NCBI GenBank assembly: GCA_021186555.1
Contig: JAJKFL010000008.1
Span: forward strand, 16,795,936-16,859,935
Source of the DNA: Reticulitermes speratus
Lineage: Eukaryota > Arthropoda > Insecta > Blattodea > Rhinotermitidae
Direction: 5' to 3'
Length of the DNA: 64,000 bases
In this document: piece by piece, positions 45,164 through 54,603 of the stretch
How the letters are laid out: each line of letters starts with the position of its first letter
Numbering within the stretch: position 1 is the first letter of the stretch
The notes under the pieces: generated by a model
The model's input: only the letters and a program-made list of their open reading frames with translations
The model's database searches: none
Told to the model about the DNA's origin: nothing
Program-made: the position numbers and the translations under genes

Positions 45164-45501
45164 TATATCGAGGGAGGCGGGGTCGCGGTGGCGCAGTTGG
45201 TTGAGGCACTGCGCTACAAATCGGAACGTCGCGGGTTCGATTCCCGATGGTGTCACTGGAATTTTTCACTGACATAATCGTTTCGGTCGCACTATGGCCC
45301 TGGGGTCGACTCAGCGTCTAACAGAAATGAGTACCAGGAATCTTTCCTGGGGGGTAAAGGCGGCCGGTGCGTAGGGCTGACAACCTTACCACGTTCATGT
45401 GCCGATTGTCTAAAAACCTGGGAGCCTCGACCTCCTGGAGCCCTAAGGGCCTGTCAAGGCCTGTAATGGGATTGCTTTACCTTTTATATCGAGGGAGGCG
45501 G
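45164..45501 (+). mobile_element. tRNA-derived SINE, family C, with 17-bp TSD
   Basis: The element is 45181-45484 between exact copies of TATATCGAGGGAGGCGG (45164-45180 and 45485-45501). Head: GCGGTGGCGCAGTTGGTTG (A-box) and CGCGGGTTCGATTCCCG (B-box). Body: CACTATGGCCCTGGGGTCGA, GAAATGAGTACCAGGAATC, CCTGGGGGGTAAAGGCGGCC. End: GGCCTGTAATGGGATTGC then TTTACCTTT. Well preserved and probably one of the younger insertions. Confidence 0.97.
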
Positions 45502-45745
45502 CAAATCAAAATTCTTTATAACAGGGAATTTATATTCGCAGACTTTCATGGGCGTTAAGTGAGGGTGGTGCTATATCGGAGTTTGACTACTCCAGTATAA
45601 GCAGACATTACTGTCACTCGTATTGCACACTAATACGTGGTTACACGCGTAGCGTTTTTGTTATGCAAGTATACATGTAACAAAATTGGTTGAATACTAA
45701 AATATACGTATTAAATTTAATGCTAGTTTTTCATTATTATAACAG

Positions 45746-45907
45746 AGTAATAATACTTCTATTGAGGGATTGGTGTACTAACGTGGTGGAGAATATAGCT
45801 AACCCCGATAGTAATATACCACTAATAGCTTTTCCACCATCCTCTGGTAGCTTTACTAATCACACAGAAACACGACAGAATATACGGAACATAACTATAT
45901 TAATTAA
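45746..45907 (+). CDS. weak candidate internal exon, no known product
   Basis: A 162-nt open segment with a pyrimidine-leaning stretch and AG (45744-45745) before it and a good donor context AA|GTAAGC (45908) after it. The frame reads ..RDWCTNVVENIANPDSN.. and ..GSFTNHTETRQNIRNIT.., with two N-glycosylation sequons (NHT, NIT). The composition is less repetitive than the other frames here. No domain is recognised and no partner exon is visible. Chance is quite possible. Confidence 0.15.
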
Positions 45908-46224
45908 GTAAGCAAAGTTAAGTGTCTTATATGAATTAGCTTTTGAATTTGTACACGATTTTTTAAACACTGCCACAAAATTTCATTAAACCGTTACCTG
46001 CAACATTAAATAAAATTATGCCGTACCTTCAGTAACATAGTCTCATATCGGAATATTACAGGCATATATCTCTTTATTTTTAGTTTATTTAAAGGACATA
46101 GTAACTCGACTGTATAACTGGAAATGAGATGTAACGAAAGGGGTCCTGCTGCGGCTAAAGCTACTGTCCTGGCACTTAACTACAGGTTGTGACGAAAACC
46201 TCGAAAACTTCCGTGTTAATAGAC
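45908..46224. other. no gene seen
   Basis: AT-rich flank; nothing recognisable. Confidence 0.35.
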
Positions 46225-46305
46225 GGTGGTCTGGGATAGATTCGAACTGGGTTCATTCTGAATACAAATCAGAAGCATTATCGTTTGAACCAACTTTGTA
46301 TATAT
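46225..46305 (-). repeat. degraded tRNA-like sequence
   Basis: On the minus strand AGTTGGTTCAAACGATAATG resembles a tRNA D-arm with A-box. TCTGA TTTGTAT TCAGA forms an anticodon-like stem with a 7-nt loop (middle TGT). AGTTCGAATCT follows as a T-loop/B-box. The T-stem does not pair and no acceptor stem is found, so it is a relic or a SINE head, not a working tRNA gene. Confidence 0.4.
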
Positions 46306-46548
46306 GAATGTAATATATGCTTAAATCAAGAATGTAGAAATTTTCCAAAAATCTAACAGCCCCCTTAGACTTCTAGGCTCCAGATGAGTGATAATATTAG
46401 GCGCCACCGTACAAAATTTATGGGTGGACGTGGAGTTTCCCTGTAAATTGTGATTAAATTTAGGTGGGAGATTTAAATTAAATGTGGGCTTAAAAATCGC
46501 TGGTGTTTTGTATTTCTTAAACAGTTCTGTCAAGCAATAAACCCTACG
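46306..46548. other. no gene seen
   Basis: Unique sequence; nothing recognisable. Confidence 0.35.
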
Positions 46549-46716
46549 TACGAGGTGCTACCCAAAAGTTCGGGGAATTTGAATTCCACGCACGAACCGG
46601 TTGTGGTATGGCCTGCCAATGCTAGATGGGGCGAGCAGTACCCTTTCTGAATTAGTGTGCCAACAGCCGTGAAGGCAAATGGGCAAATTCCCTGAACTTT
46701 TGGGTAGCACCTCGTA
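46549..46716. mobile_element. mariner-type MITE with 31-bp TIRs and TA TSD
   Basis: The element is 46551-46714 (164 bp). The left TIR begins CGAGGTGCTACCCAAAAGTT. The right end is its inverse, matching over 31 bp with a single mismatch at the 22nd base (G versus A). TA dinucleotides flank both ends (46549-46550, 46715-46716). The CGAGGTG..CCAAAAGTT ends and the TA target duplication are characteristic of mariner-family transposons. The roughly 100-bp interior has no transposase, so this is an internally deleted, nonautonomous copy. Confidence 0.93.
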
Positions 46717-46974
46717 TTTCAGACATTTAACGCGCATAATGAAGACTAATGTTGCATAACCTGTTTTATTCATACAACCTTAAGGTAATTGACCACTTGA
46801 AGGATCTAGCCTTGGGAGATAATAATGATATGAATTTTAAGGAAAGAGTGTTCAAATGAGCAGACTGAATTCAACCGACTCACGTTAGGGCCATATGCAG
46901 CTGGGGAACTGTTGTGAATAGGACAATGAACCTTCAGTTGCTGTAACAGAATGTATGTCTTGAACAGACGAGTG
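46717..46974. other. possible upstream part of the next LINE copy
   Basis: No frame could be followed, but it lies directly upstream of the family L fragment on the same strand. Confidence 0.3.
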
Positions 46975-47345
46975 ACAATCGTAGGGTGCTCAGTAAGAAA
47001 TTTGGGTCTAGGAGAGAGGAAGTAACAGGAGACTGGAGAAAATTTCAAAATGCAGAGGTTCGTGATTTGTTCTTACTACCAAATATTATTCGGGTGATCA
47101 AATCAAGGCATATGTGTGAGAAGAACACGACAAAGAGGGTTTTGGTGGAGAAATCCGAAAGGAAGTCCACAAGACACAGATAAGGGGATACTATTAAAAT
47201 GGATCTTTAAACGATTGTGATGGGAGCCTGTGCATTTGATTGCTCTGGCTCAGGATAAGGACACATGGCGGGCTGTTGTGTACACGGTAGTGAACTTTCG
47301 GGTTATATAAAATTCGGGGAGTTTTTTTTTTTTTTGACTAGCTAG
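46975..47345 (+). pseudogene. LINE (family L) reverse-transcriptase 3' remnant
   Basis: A 65-codon frame (46986-47183) reads LSKKFGSRREEVTGDWRKFQ, ..RDLFLLPNIIRVIKSRHM.., the family L C-terminal region. It then loses register before GGATACTATTAAAATGGATC and ATTGCTCTGGCTCAGGATAA. A T-run at 47326-47337 and GACTAGCTAG close it. Inactive. Confidence 0.85.
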
Positions 47346-47696
47346 TAACTATTTGATTCTCACGAAAAATCTTAGCGTAGTTTATGCTAGTTGTTAAATT
47401 TAGTTTACTTTATTTTAATTTAACTTAGCTTAGCTGACTGACGGTCAACTTTCAATGACGTAAGCTGTTGCATGGAATACGTTTTATGCATACATTTTTG
47501 TACACCACTTTGTAATGTGACAGACAATACGAGTATAGTGGCAACAAATATGATAATCACAACGGGGTTTTACACAGTTCGGGCAGTGCGTGGTGTGATA
47601 CACGTACGCTATAAAGACATTGCAAGCACTTCTCTGAATGAAAGTGTTCCCACTGCTTTAAGTGGCTCCATTTTGTGTCTCATCCACTTGAGAATC
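47346..47696. other. no gene seen
   Basis: Unique AT-rich sequence. Confidence 0.35.
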
Positions 47697-47910
47697 TAAT
47701 TGGTATCCTGAGTCTTCAGTACTCCTTTTGTTTGAATATCCAGTGACGGTAGGCAAAATAATCCTCTATCAGTCTAAATTGAAAGCAATGTAATAGAAGT
47801 TTCAGAAGCAAGAAAAGATAACATGAAACGTAACTTGAATATATATTACGTAAGAAAGATTTAAGTTGAACTGTTGTTAATTTTTCAAGTTTAATTCCAA
47901 ATTAAAAACA
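47697..47910 (+). repeat. diverged direct repeat, left copy
   Basis: Shares CTAATTGGT, CTCCTTTTGTTTGAA, a GACGGTAGGCAAAATAATCC block, TCAGTCTAAA and a downstream AAGAAAAGA/TTGAATA order with 48754-48962, about 1055 bp to the right in the same orientation. Clearly related but well diverged. Confidence 0.65.
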
Positions 47911-47975
47911 GATTAGTTTTTCTTTCTCTGTCCCTCATTATATTATTCCAATTCGACATTGTATCTTCGCATTAC

Positions 47976-47980
47976 TTTAG

Positions 47981-48015
<35 letters not shown>

Positions 48016-48030
48016 ATATATACATATATT
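47976..48030. repeat. (TA)n microsatellite
   Basis: An uninterrupted AT/TA run with one TT interruption at about 48004; potentially cruciform-forming. Confidence 0.95.
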
Positions 48031-48054
48031 CCCTACTTTTGGGATTCTGTTTTA

Positions 48055-48400
48055 TTGACCTGAGATGGGCGGAACATGTAGCATTTCATGGGGAAGAGGG
48101 AAGGTGCATACCGGGTTGTGGTGGGGAAGGCTTGGGGAAAGAGACAACTTGGAAGACCTAGTCGTAGATAGGAGGTTAATATTAAAAATGGATCTTCAAG
48201 TATTCAGTTGGCGACGTAGACTAGATTGATCTAGTTTAGGATAGGGACAGGTGGCGGGTACTTGTGACTGCAGTGATGAACCTTTATGTCCCATGAAATG
48301 CGGAGAATTAATTGACTTAGGAACTGTTAGCTTCTCAAGAAGGTCTCTGCTCCGTGGAGTTGGTTGGTTAGGTAGGTAGGTACGTAGGTAGTTAATTTTA
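48055..48400 (+). pseudogene. LINE (family L) 3' end with short tandem tail
   Basis: Blocks of the family L C-terminus are visible in broken frames: TGGGCGGAACATGTAGCATT ('WAEHVA'), GTGGTGGGGAAGGC, GGAAGACCTAG and ATTAAAAATGGATCTTCAAG ('IKMDLQ'). The 3' UTR (AACTGTTAGCTTCTCAAGAA, CTCCGTGGAG) is followed by TTGGTTGGTTAGGTAGGTAG. The GGTT/GGTA tail is analogous to the one at 22803-22850. Confidence 0.82.
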
Positions 48401-48753
48401 AACGTCGCATCTTTTAAACGTCGCTCTAATTACGCACTTTTACACTGGTCAGATATTGAGAAACTCCTTTTCTATTTGACTGCCCCAACTATTGTTTTTA
48501 GGTTCTGTATTTCACTCATCGCTCTCGCCTTTGTTCGAACTAATTTTCAGTATGGGCTTTCAATTGCTTATTTTAATAATTAGAATAAAATAGAATATTT
48601 TATTTTAAAATTTAAGTATTTACACGAATTTCTTTAGTGCACTGTTGGATGTTTTATCCAAGAGACTACAACACATACACAGAATATTTGATTATGTAAC
48701 AAATTAATTTTAAATGGCCTTGTTTGTGACTTTCGTCGTTCTGCTGACGGTCT

Positions 48754-48962
48754 AATTGGTTTCCAGTCTTTACTATTCCTTTTGTTTCAAACGAGAATGA
48801 CTCTAGGCTAAATAATCCTCTGTCAGTCTAAACTTTAGGGAAGAAAATAGAATTTTTCCGAGTAAAAAGAGACAAGAAAGAAAATAAATTTGAATACATT
48901 TTAGATAAGAGAGATTACGTTTAATTTCTCTCCCTTTTCATAATTTGATTTCAGAACGAGCA
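48754..48962 (+). repeat. diverged direct repeat, right copy
   Basis: Counterpart of 47697-47910: CTAATTGGTTTCCAGTCTTT, TTCCTTTTGTTTCAAACGAG, CTCTAGGCTAAATAATCCTC and TGTCAGTCTAAAC. The LINE fragment and the TA run lie between the two copies. Confidence 0.65.
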
Positions 48963-49429
48963 TCAAAGCAACCGTCCGTTGTATAGTAAAAAGAATCAAT
49001 TTATCGCTGTTTCCAATGTGTAGGATGGCTCCTACAGTGACAAATGTATTGCTTGGGAATTGTCACGTGATCAGATTTCAGTGCAACGGGTTTCTGTATT
49101 CCAGTCGGTCGTTCCACTCAACGAGCTGTTTAAATTTCAAAGCATGTGGAGTGTTCATGATGTCGGTGATGATGTAGAATGATCAGCGGAAAAGGAAGCC
49201 CCCGAGGAAACTAGTTTTAATGTTGACCATAAAAATCCCACACACACAGCTTCAGCTTGGGGGATGGTCAAAATATCCAAGTATGTAAGCACTTCCATTC
49301 TTCTCATATCCCACATCATCATGTCTTGTTTGATAATGCTCCACCATTTATCATCTTCTTGCCTGATATTATCAAAACTGTATATGGCTGACAACCTTGG
49401 TGTCTCTAATCCCACTCAATGGAGCCAAA
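48963..49429. other. no gene seen
   Basis: Unique sequence; an 86-codon minus frame at 49155-49415 has no recognised domain. Confidence 0.35.
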
Positions 49430-50405
49430 TCCTTATCTAGTCTACAAGTTCCCCGCATTTCGTAGAATCCGGAAGTTCATTACTGTGCTCACAGCAGCCC
49501 GCCACTTGTTTGTAACCTGAGCCAGATCAATCCAGTCCACACCCCCTATCGTATTTCTTTAAGATCCCTTTTAATATTATTCTCCCATGTAAGTCTAGAT
49601 ACTCAAAGCGGTTTCTTTCCCTTACGTTTACTCATGAAATCCATATACACATTACTCTTCACCCTTATACGAGCCACACTCCCCCTTCATGTCATTTTCC
49701 TTGATTTGATGATCCGATTAATATTTGTGTGAGGAGTACAAGTCATGAATTTCGTTACTACGCAGCTTTCCCCTACACACCTCTTACTTCCTCCCCCTTA
49801 GGCCCAAATATCTTCCTCAGCACCTTAGTTTGGAGCGCCCTTAGCCCATGTTCATCCTTAACGCGACAGACCAAGTTTCACACCCATAAAAAACAACAGA
49901 CAAAATTATAGTTCTCTATATTAATCTTTATATTTTTGGATAGCAAACGAGAAGACAAAGTATTCTGCACCGAACAGTAACAGGCATTCTCTGAATTTAA
50001 TGTTCTTTTAATTTGTTTGTCCATGCAATTTTGATTTGGTAGTGTCTTTCCCAGGCCGATCCCAGTGGCCGCGTGGTCTAAGGCGTGGGTCTGCGGCCGC
50101 TCGTTTACTAGGATCGTGGGTTCGAATCTCACTGGAGACATGGATGTCTGTCTGTTGTGAGTGTTGTGTGTTGTAAGGTAGAGGTCTCTGCGACGAGCTG
50201 GTCTCTCGACCAGAGGAGTCCTACAGACTGTGGTGTGTCTCAAATGTGTGTGACCATGAAACCTCGACGAAACGAGGAGGCCCAGGCCCATATAGGGCTG
50301 TCGAGCCATAGGAAAAAAAAAGTGTCTTTCCCAGATATTTTAACTTTGCCACGTTTGCAAATGATATATTAACTAAGTTTTTGTTGATATTTTGTCCTGC
50401 ATTTA
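49430..50405 (-). pseudogene. LINE (family L) reverse-transcriptase region, split by SINE A
   Basis: The longest family L copy. From the right on the minus strand: QNINKNLVNISFANVAKLKY then LGK, [SINE A insertion], ENACYCSVQNTLSSRLLSKN, ..VWNLVCRVKDEHGLRALQTK.., VLRKIFGPKGEEVRG, then DWIDLAQVTNKWRAAVSTVM and NFRIL. This is the post-palm to C-terminal portion of a non-LTR retrotransposon ORF; catalytic motifs are not included. Stops and frameshifts interrupt it. The SINE at 50055-50320 lies within the KYLGK codons, so the LINE copy is older. Confidence 0.88.
50041..50334 (+). mobile_element. tRNA-Leu-like SINE, family A, with 14-bp TSD
   Basis: The element is 50055-50320, full length and nearly identical to the 8057 copy. 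Head GTGGCCGCGTGGTCTAAGGC, B-box GTGGGTTCGAATCTCAC, end GTCGAGCCATAGG plus an A-run. Exact AGTGTCTTTCCCAG flanks it at 50041-50054 and 50321-50334. Confidence 0.97.
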
Positions 50406-51084
50406 CTTACTTCGTCTTTCATCCTTTGAAAAGAAGGCAGGTTCAGGGTTTTAGAGAACAAATTGCCGAGGAGAGTCTTTGGTCCTAATGTGCCGTGTAT
50501 TATGCGGGACGACATTTCCCGGCACGTATTTTTGTAACGCTTGTATTTACTTGCGCAATAGTTCCCCCCTTCCCCTCTCTTAACTAGCCTAACTCCTTTC
50601 AACCTACCTGCATACCGTCTGTTTCTTAGTGCACTCTCGCTTGAACTCCTGGGTTGTCTACATCTGTTTCGGACAGTACATCTAAATTAGGTTTGGCGAC
50701 GATAGGACGACAGACCTGGGTCACTGTGCTGGCGTCGTGGGTGTATGTACGTTATATTTGTATTGTGTTTGTTTTTTGACTTTGACTCATGCATATTAAT
50801 ATGTGAGTTTAGTTTTCTTTTTCCACGACTTCAGGCAGGTGAACTTCTTTGTGTCGAGTGCTGGAAATAAAGTAAAGGAACCAGCTAGTGGAGTATTGTG
50901 TGAACTGAGTCATTGGTTTTCACTTTATGTACTTATTAATTTGTTATTATATTTGTTATTAAATTTGTTATGTTAAACGCGCACGAGTTGTGTTTGTGTA
51001 CTTGCACCTCTGGTAAGGCTTCCACGGGCGGAGTGCACTAAGAGACACAAAATTAAAGTGATGCTACAGGGAAAGTTCATTAAG
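50406..51084. other. no gene seen
   Basis: It may include more of the decayed LINE at its left end; otherwise unique. Confidence 0.35.
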
Positions 51085-51440
51085 GAGAGACTTCTAATGT
51101 ATACCCTTCTACAAATATTATTAGGTTGAATAAATAACGGAAGCTAAGATGCGAAAGTCGTGTAGCTCTTATGGCAGAGTCAGGAAGTATTAAGGAAAGA
51201 GAATAGTTGGAAAATGTAGACAAAAATGGAATGATAATAGTCTGTTGTATCTTAAATGAAGTGTCTCTGAGGGCGTGGACTGCATTTCACTGTTCGGGAT
51301 AGGATCCATTTGCATACTCTTGTGAAAATTGCAATAAAATCTCAAGAGTTCTGTAAAAGGCAGGGAGTTTGACTAGCTGAGCGACTATAAGCTTCTAATG
51401 AAAAACTTTGGTGCATGGAGAGAATCAGTTATAAGAACTG
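51085..51440 (+). pseudogene. LINE (family L) 3' remnant, heavily decayed
   Basis: Order of blocks preserved: CTTATGGCAGAGTCAGGAAG, GGGCGTGGACTGCATTTCAC, GTTCGGGATAGGATCC, GGGAGTTTGACTAGCTGAGC, ACTATAAGCTTCTAATG and TGCATGGAG. These correspond to the family L tail and 3' UTR. Confidence 0.6.
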
Positions 51441-52024
51441 AGACGTGCTGTTGAGCGTGCCGTAGAAGGAATCTCAGCGGTGTGACGCAAGAGCAGAGGG
51501 TAATGACGTGCTGCTTATGCCAAGAGAGAATGAAGAGCGGACACTTCAGTGGAGGGACTGTAATGGCGTATCAAACTGGCAGTGAGAGATGTTCCATGTA
51601 GGCTAGTTTCTAACCAGTCTCCGTCGGGCCAAAATTCGCAGTGAATCAATCGTCTCTTATGTTACACCTTGTCATCTGCTTTAACTGACCTCTCCGTCTG
51701 TTTACGTGTACAACTGAAGTAAAAGCCACATTATAAGGTGCACGATCGTCCTTGCTACCAGCTGAACCCATCAGGATGGTTTCTTTGCACTTTAATAGTT
51801 TGCTTTACTATTATGCGAATGGAATTCTTCCGTTGAGATAAAATTGTAGAAAAATAACTATATGGCTGATAAAGAGTTTCTAACGTAGTTGCTGTGAAGT
51901 TGCTATCTTCTGATATTAATGGTCAAGAACCTAGCTTTATGTCAGTGGCAAACATGATACATATACATATACATATATATACATATACATACACAATACT
52001 CGTATGTGTGTGTGTATATACATA
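51441..52024. other. no gene seen; TATACA run
   Basis: Unique sequence; 51957-52022 is a TATACA/CATATA simple run adjoining the SINE. Confidence 0.45.
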
Positions 52025-52225
52025 ACAAAGTGCATTCTTAACTTCGGCGCCAGAAGGGGGTGGGTGGTCAACGCCACGCCCCGGCCGCCTTACCCCCGGG
52101 AAAGAGACACGGTACCCATTGTACAGGAAGCTGGGTGGACCCCAGTACCGGTCTGGACGGGTACGAAAAATCTCGCCGCCACCGTGATTCGATCCCCGGA
52201 CCGTCTGGCTCGTAACGAGTCCCCA
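52025..52225 (-). mobile_element. tRNA-derived SINE, family B
   Basis: Reverse copy. On the plus strand: TTAACTTCGGCGCCAGAAGG, GGGTGGGTGGTCAACGCC, CCCGGCCGCCTTACCCCCGG, AAGAGACACGGTACCCATTG. The reversed head GTGATTCGATCCCCGG (B-box) and GTCTGGCTCGTAACG close it. GC-rich and comparatively well preserved. Confidence 0.85.
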
Positions 52226-52244
52226 TAATATTAGACTGGACCAC

Positions 52245-52405
52245 GAGGTATTAGTGTGAGGCATTGGATTGGATTCGTCTGGCTCAAGACAGTGTCCAGT
52301 TGCCGGCTCTTGTAAACACTGTAATGAGCCTTCGGGGTACGTAAGCGGTCGGTTTTCTTGACTGTGTGATTCTTGGTTTGTCAAGGACTCTGGATCATGG
52401 AGTTA
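52245..52405 (+). pseudogene. LINE (family L) 3' fragment
   Basis: GATTGGATTCGTCTGGCTCA ('DWIRLAQ'), AACACTGTAATGAGCCTTCG and GGACTCTGGATCATGGAGTT match the C-terminus and 3' end of family L. The SINE directly to its left may have inserted into or beside it. Confidence 0.65.
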
Positions 52406-52913
52406 CAGGCCGACAGCCGCTGATAAATGTCTGAGTCAGATTTATCCGTGTTTACAGAAGTCAGTTTCTTAAAGATGCTTCGATTTTTCCAACAGTACAT
52501 CATTTTAGAGGGGGTATTGTAAAGGCTGGAAAGCTTTCCGGTGCGATATTATGTTGCGGGTGGGGGGGGGGGGGGGGGAGCGAACTGCCCACCCGAGTTT
52601 TACAATGCAACCCACACTTGCTGCTCCCACAAGACACGCTGATGACTTCTTGTTCCGTTTGATGCGGCGAACTGACCAGAAGGCACAGATGTTCAGAATC
52701 ATGTTTGACGTTTTCATATTACTCATATTAAAGGTGGCCATGCTTGTCCATTCAATTTCATAACTGAAGGTTTAAAGCAGATGTGGAAAGAGCTATAGTC
52801 CAGTGCAATCCATAATGGAATTTGCATCTAAATCAGAACACAGCAATAATTTAGTCTGCTTTTATACTGCTGTGAATCATTCTAATATTAAATTTACCCA
52901 CTCAGGAGACCAA
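52406..52913. other. no gene seen; poly-G tract
   Basis: Contains 17 consecutive G residues at 52562-52578 within a G-rich stretch, potentially quadruplex-forming. Otherwise unique. Confidence 0.5.
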
Positions 52914-52975
52914 TCTGCAGAGTTCTTCCTGAGAAGCTCATAGCTGTTCATCTAGCCGAGAAATTTTCAGCCCTT
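52914..52975 (-). mobile_element. LINE (family L) extreme 3' fragment
   Basis: On the minus strand: AATTTCTCGGCTAGATGAAC then ATGAGCTTCTCAGGAAGAAC, the conserved 3' UTR end of family L. About 60 bp remain. Confidence 0.5.
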
Positions 52976-53069
52976 TATGGAAACCGAATTTTCAATGTGG
53001 TCCTCGCTTCATCCTAGCCTCAGACACTTGAATGTGTAGGGGAGAAAAGAGATATCTCACAGCGATGCT

Positions 53070-53345
53070 GATAAAAGAGTCCATCTGTCTGGATATGGCG
53101 CCGTATGGATTTGTATATAGGTACCAACGTTTCGGATACGCTTTTCTGCCTTCATCTTCATGGTGGTCCACGGACAGGTCTGCACGAAGCCATATTCGAC
53201 TTTCTTTTTTCTCGGACTCTTGACTCGTGAAGATGGGATCGATACGTTGTCCCGAAACGTCGGTAAGCAATTACCACACGACGCCGCGTAATATCCCAGA
53301 AGATCGCAGATCTCATAAACAGCGCGGCGGAAGCCTGAAATCGTA
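53070..53345. mobile_element. foldback-type relative of the 10640 element
   Basis: The right half (53210-53345) matches the 10640-10985 element closely: CTCGTGAAGATGGGATCG, TTGTCCCGAAACGTCGG, CAATTACCACACGACGCCG, CGCAGATCTCATAAACAGC and CGGAAGCCTGAAATC. The left half carries an opposite-strand, diverged core (GTACCAACGTTTCGGATACG, CCTTCATCTTCATGGTGGTC). So the locus again holds two cores in inverted orientation. In the plus-strand core, GGGA/TCCC forms stem II before GAAACGTCGGT. Confidence 0.75.
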
Positions 53346-54097
53346 TTCGACAAGAGTGGAATCTCGGCATCAAGTGAACACAGTTGGCACTTTCATGTAG
53401 GTCTGCTGTTTGTTTCGTCACATTTAACGTTTAGGTTTTCCAAGTGGATTTTTCCCTATAGGCCCTCCGTAACATTTCGTAACGGGATAGTTTTTAGATT
53501 GAGGGGTTGTCACCCCCAAACCACACGCTTGTCCGTTTACTGCGACTGCTGCTTTTTTTTTAACACATCCGCCGTGACCGTCCATTATCTGGAGCGACGT
53601 CTAATCCATCTGTGAGCTGACCCGCCATGTCGTGTCGGGAGACAGACAGACAGACAGACAGACAGACACTGCACATGATGCGTTAACTTTGTGATGCGAA
53701 GTTTAAGTTTAGCGTATCGGTACGTTCTGAGTCATATGGCTACGTGTCTGGGCAGTTTACACGTAAAATAAACATCAGTTAGTTATACGCTTTTTCAAAT
53801 TTAAATGTACGTGTTTAGTGATTTGCCGAGGGAACATTTGTGTCAAAACATGTCACCATTTTAACTTGCACGTGTTAGAACCTAAAGTTCGTGTAAACGG
53901 AGAATGAAACCGTACGTCCCACTTTATGATATTAATTCCGGCCTATTTCTATGTTAAATATAGTATGTGCCTACTAATTAACTTACCTCGTAGATTTCTC
54001 TAGACTTTAGTAGGCCTATAAAATGTCAAGTAAAACGATATGTATATTAGCATACATCTTTACTCTAGTTAAATATTTCTTAAGTATTGCACTTTAT
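53346..54097. other. no gene seen; (ACAG)n run
   Basis: 53638-53668 is a GACA tetranucleotide run; the rest is unique. Confidence 0.5.
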
Positions 54098-54268
54098 CAG
54101 TAGTAGTAGTAGCGGCAGCGGCAGTAGTAGTAGTAGTAGCGGCAGCGGCAGTAGTAGTAGTAGTAGTAATAGCGGCAGCGTCAGTAGTAGTATAGTAGTA
54201 GTGGTAGCGGTAGTAGTAGTAGTAGTAGCGGCAGCGGTAGTAGTAGTAGCGGCGGCGGCAGCAACAGC

Positions 54269-54318
<50 letters not shown>

Positions 54319-54347
54319 AAGCGGCAGCAATACTAGTAGTAGTAGTA
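54098..54347. repeat. (AGT)n/(AGC)n trinucleotide block
   Basis: TAG/AGT triplets interspersed with GCGGCAGCGGCAG cassettes over about 250 bp. The Ser-rich then Val/Ala-rich 87-codon frame is a consequence of the triplets and of a frame slip at about 54190. Confidence 0.97.
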
Positions 54348-54566
54348 TGACATTTTATTTATGTGTTTGAAAACAACATAAAAGCTAATTACAAGCGCGA
54401 ACTGCAAGAAACTACAGAGTAAATGAGAAACTGCAAACTGCGGACAGGTAGAGTCTGTGAAGGGAATCGTCGTTAACAGAGTCAATAAGTACTCAAAAAA
54501 AGATCCAATATAAAGTTAAAGTTTAAAATAGTTAGATAGTAAAGTATCAGAAATATAAAAAGAATT

Positions 54567-54603
<37 letters not shown>

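Noticed and set aside
54087-54350. Ser-rich/Val-rich 87-codon frame
   Set aside because: Translation of AGT/AGC triplets.
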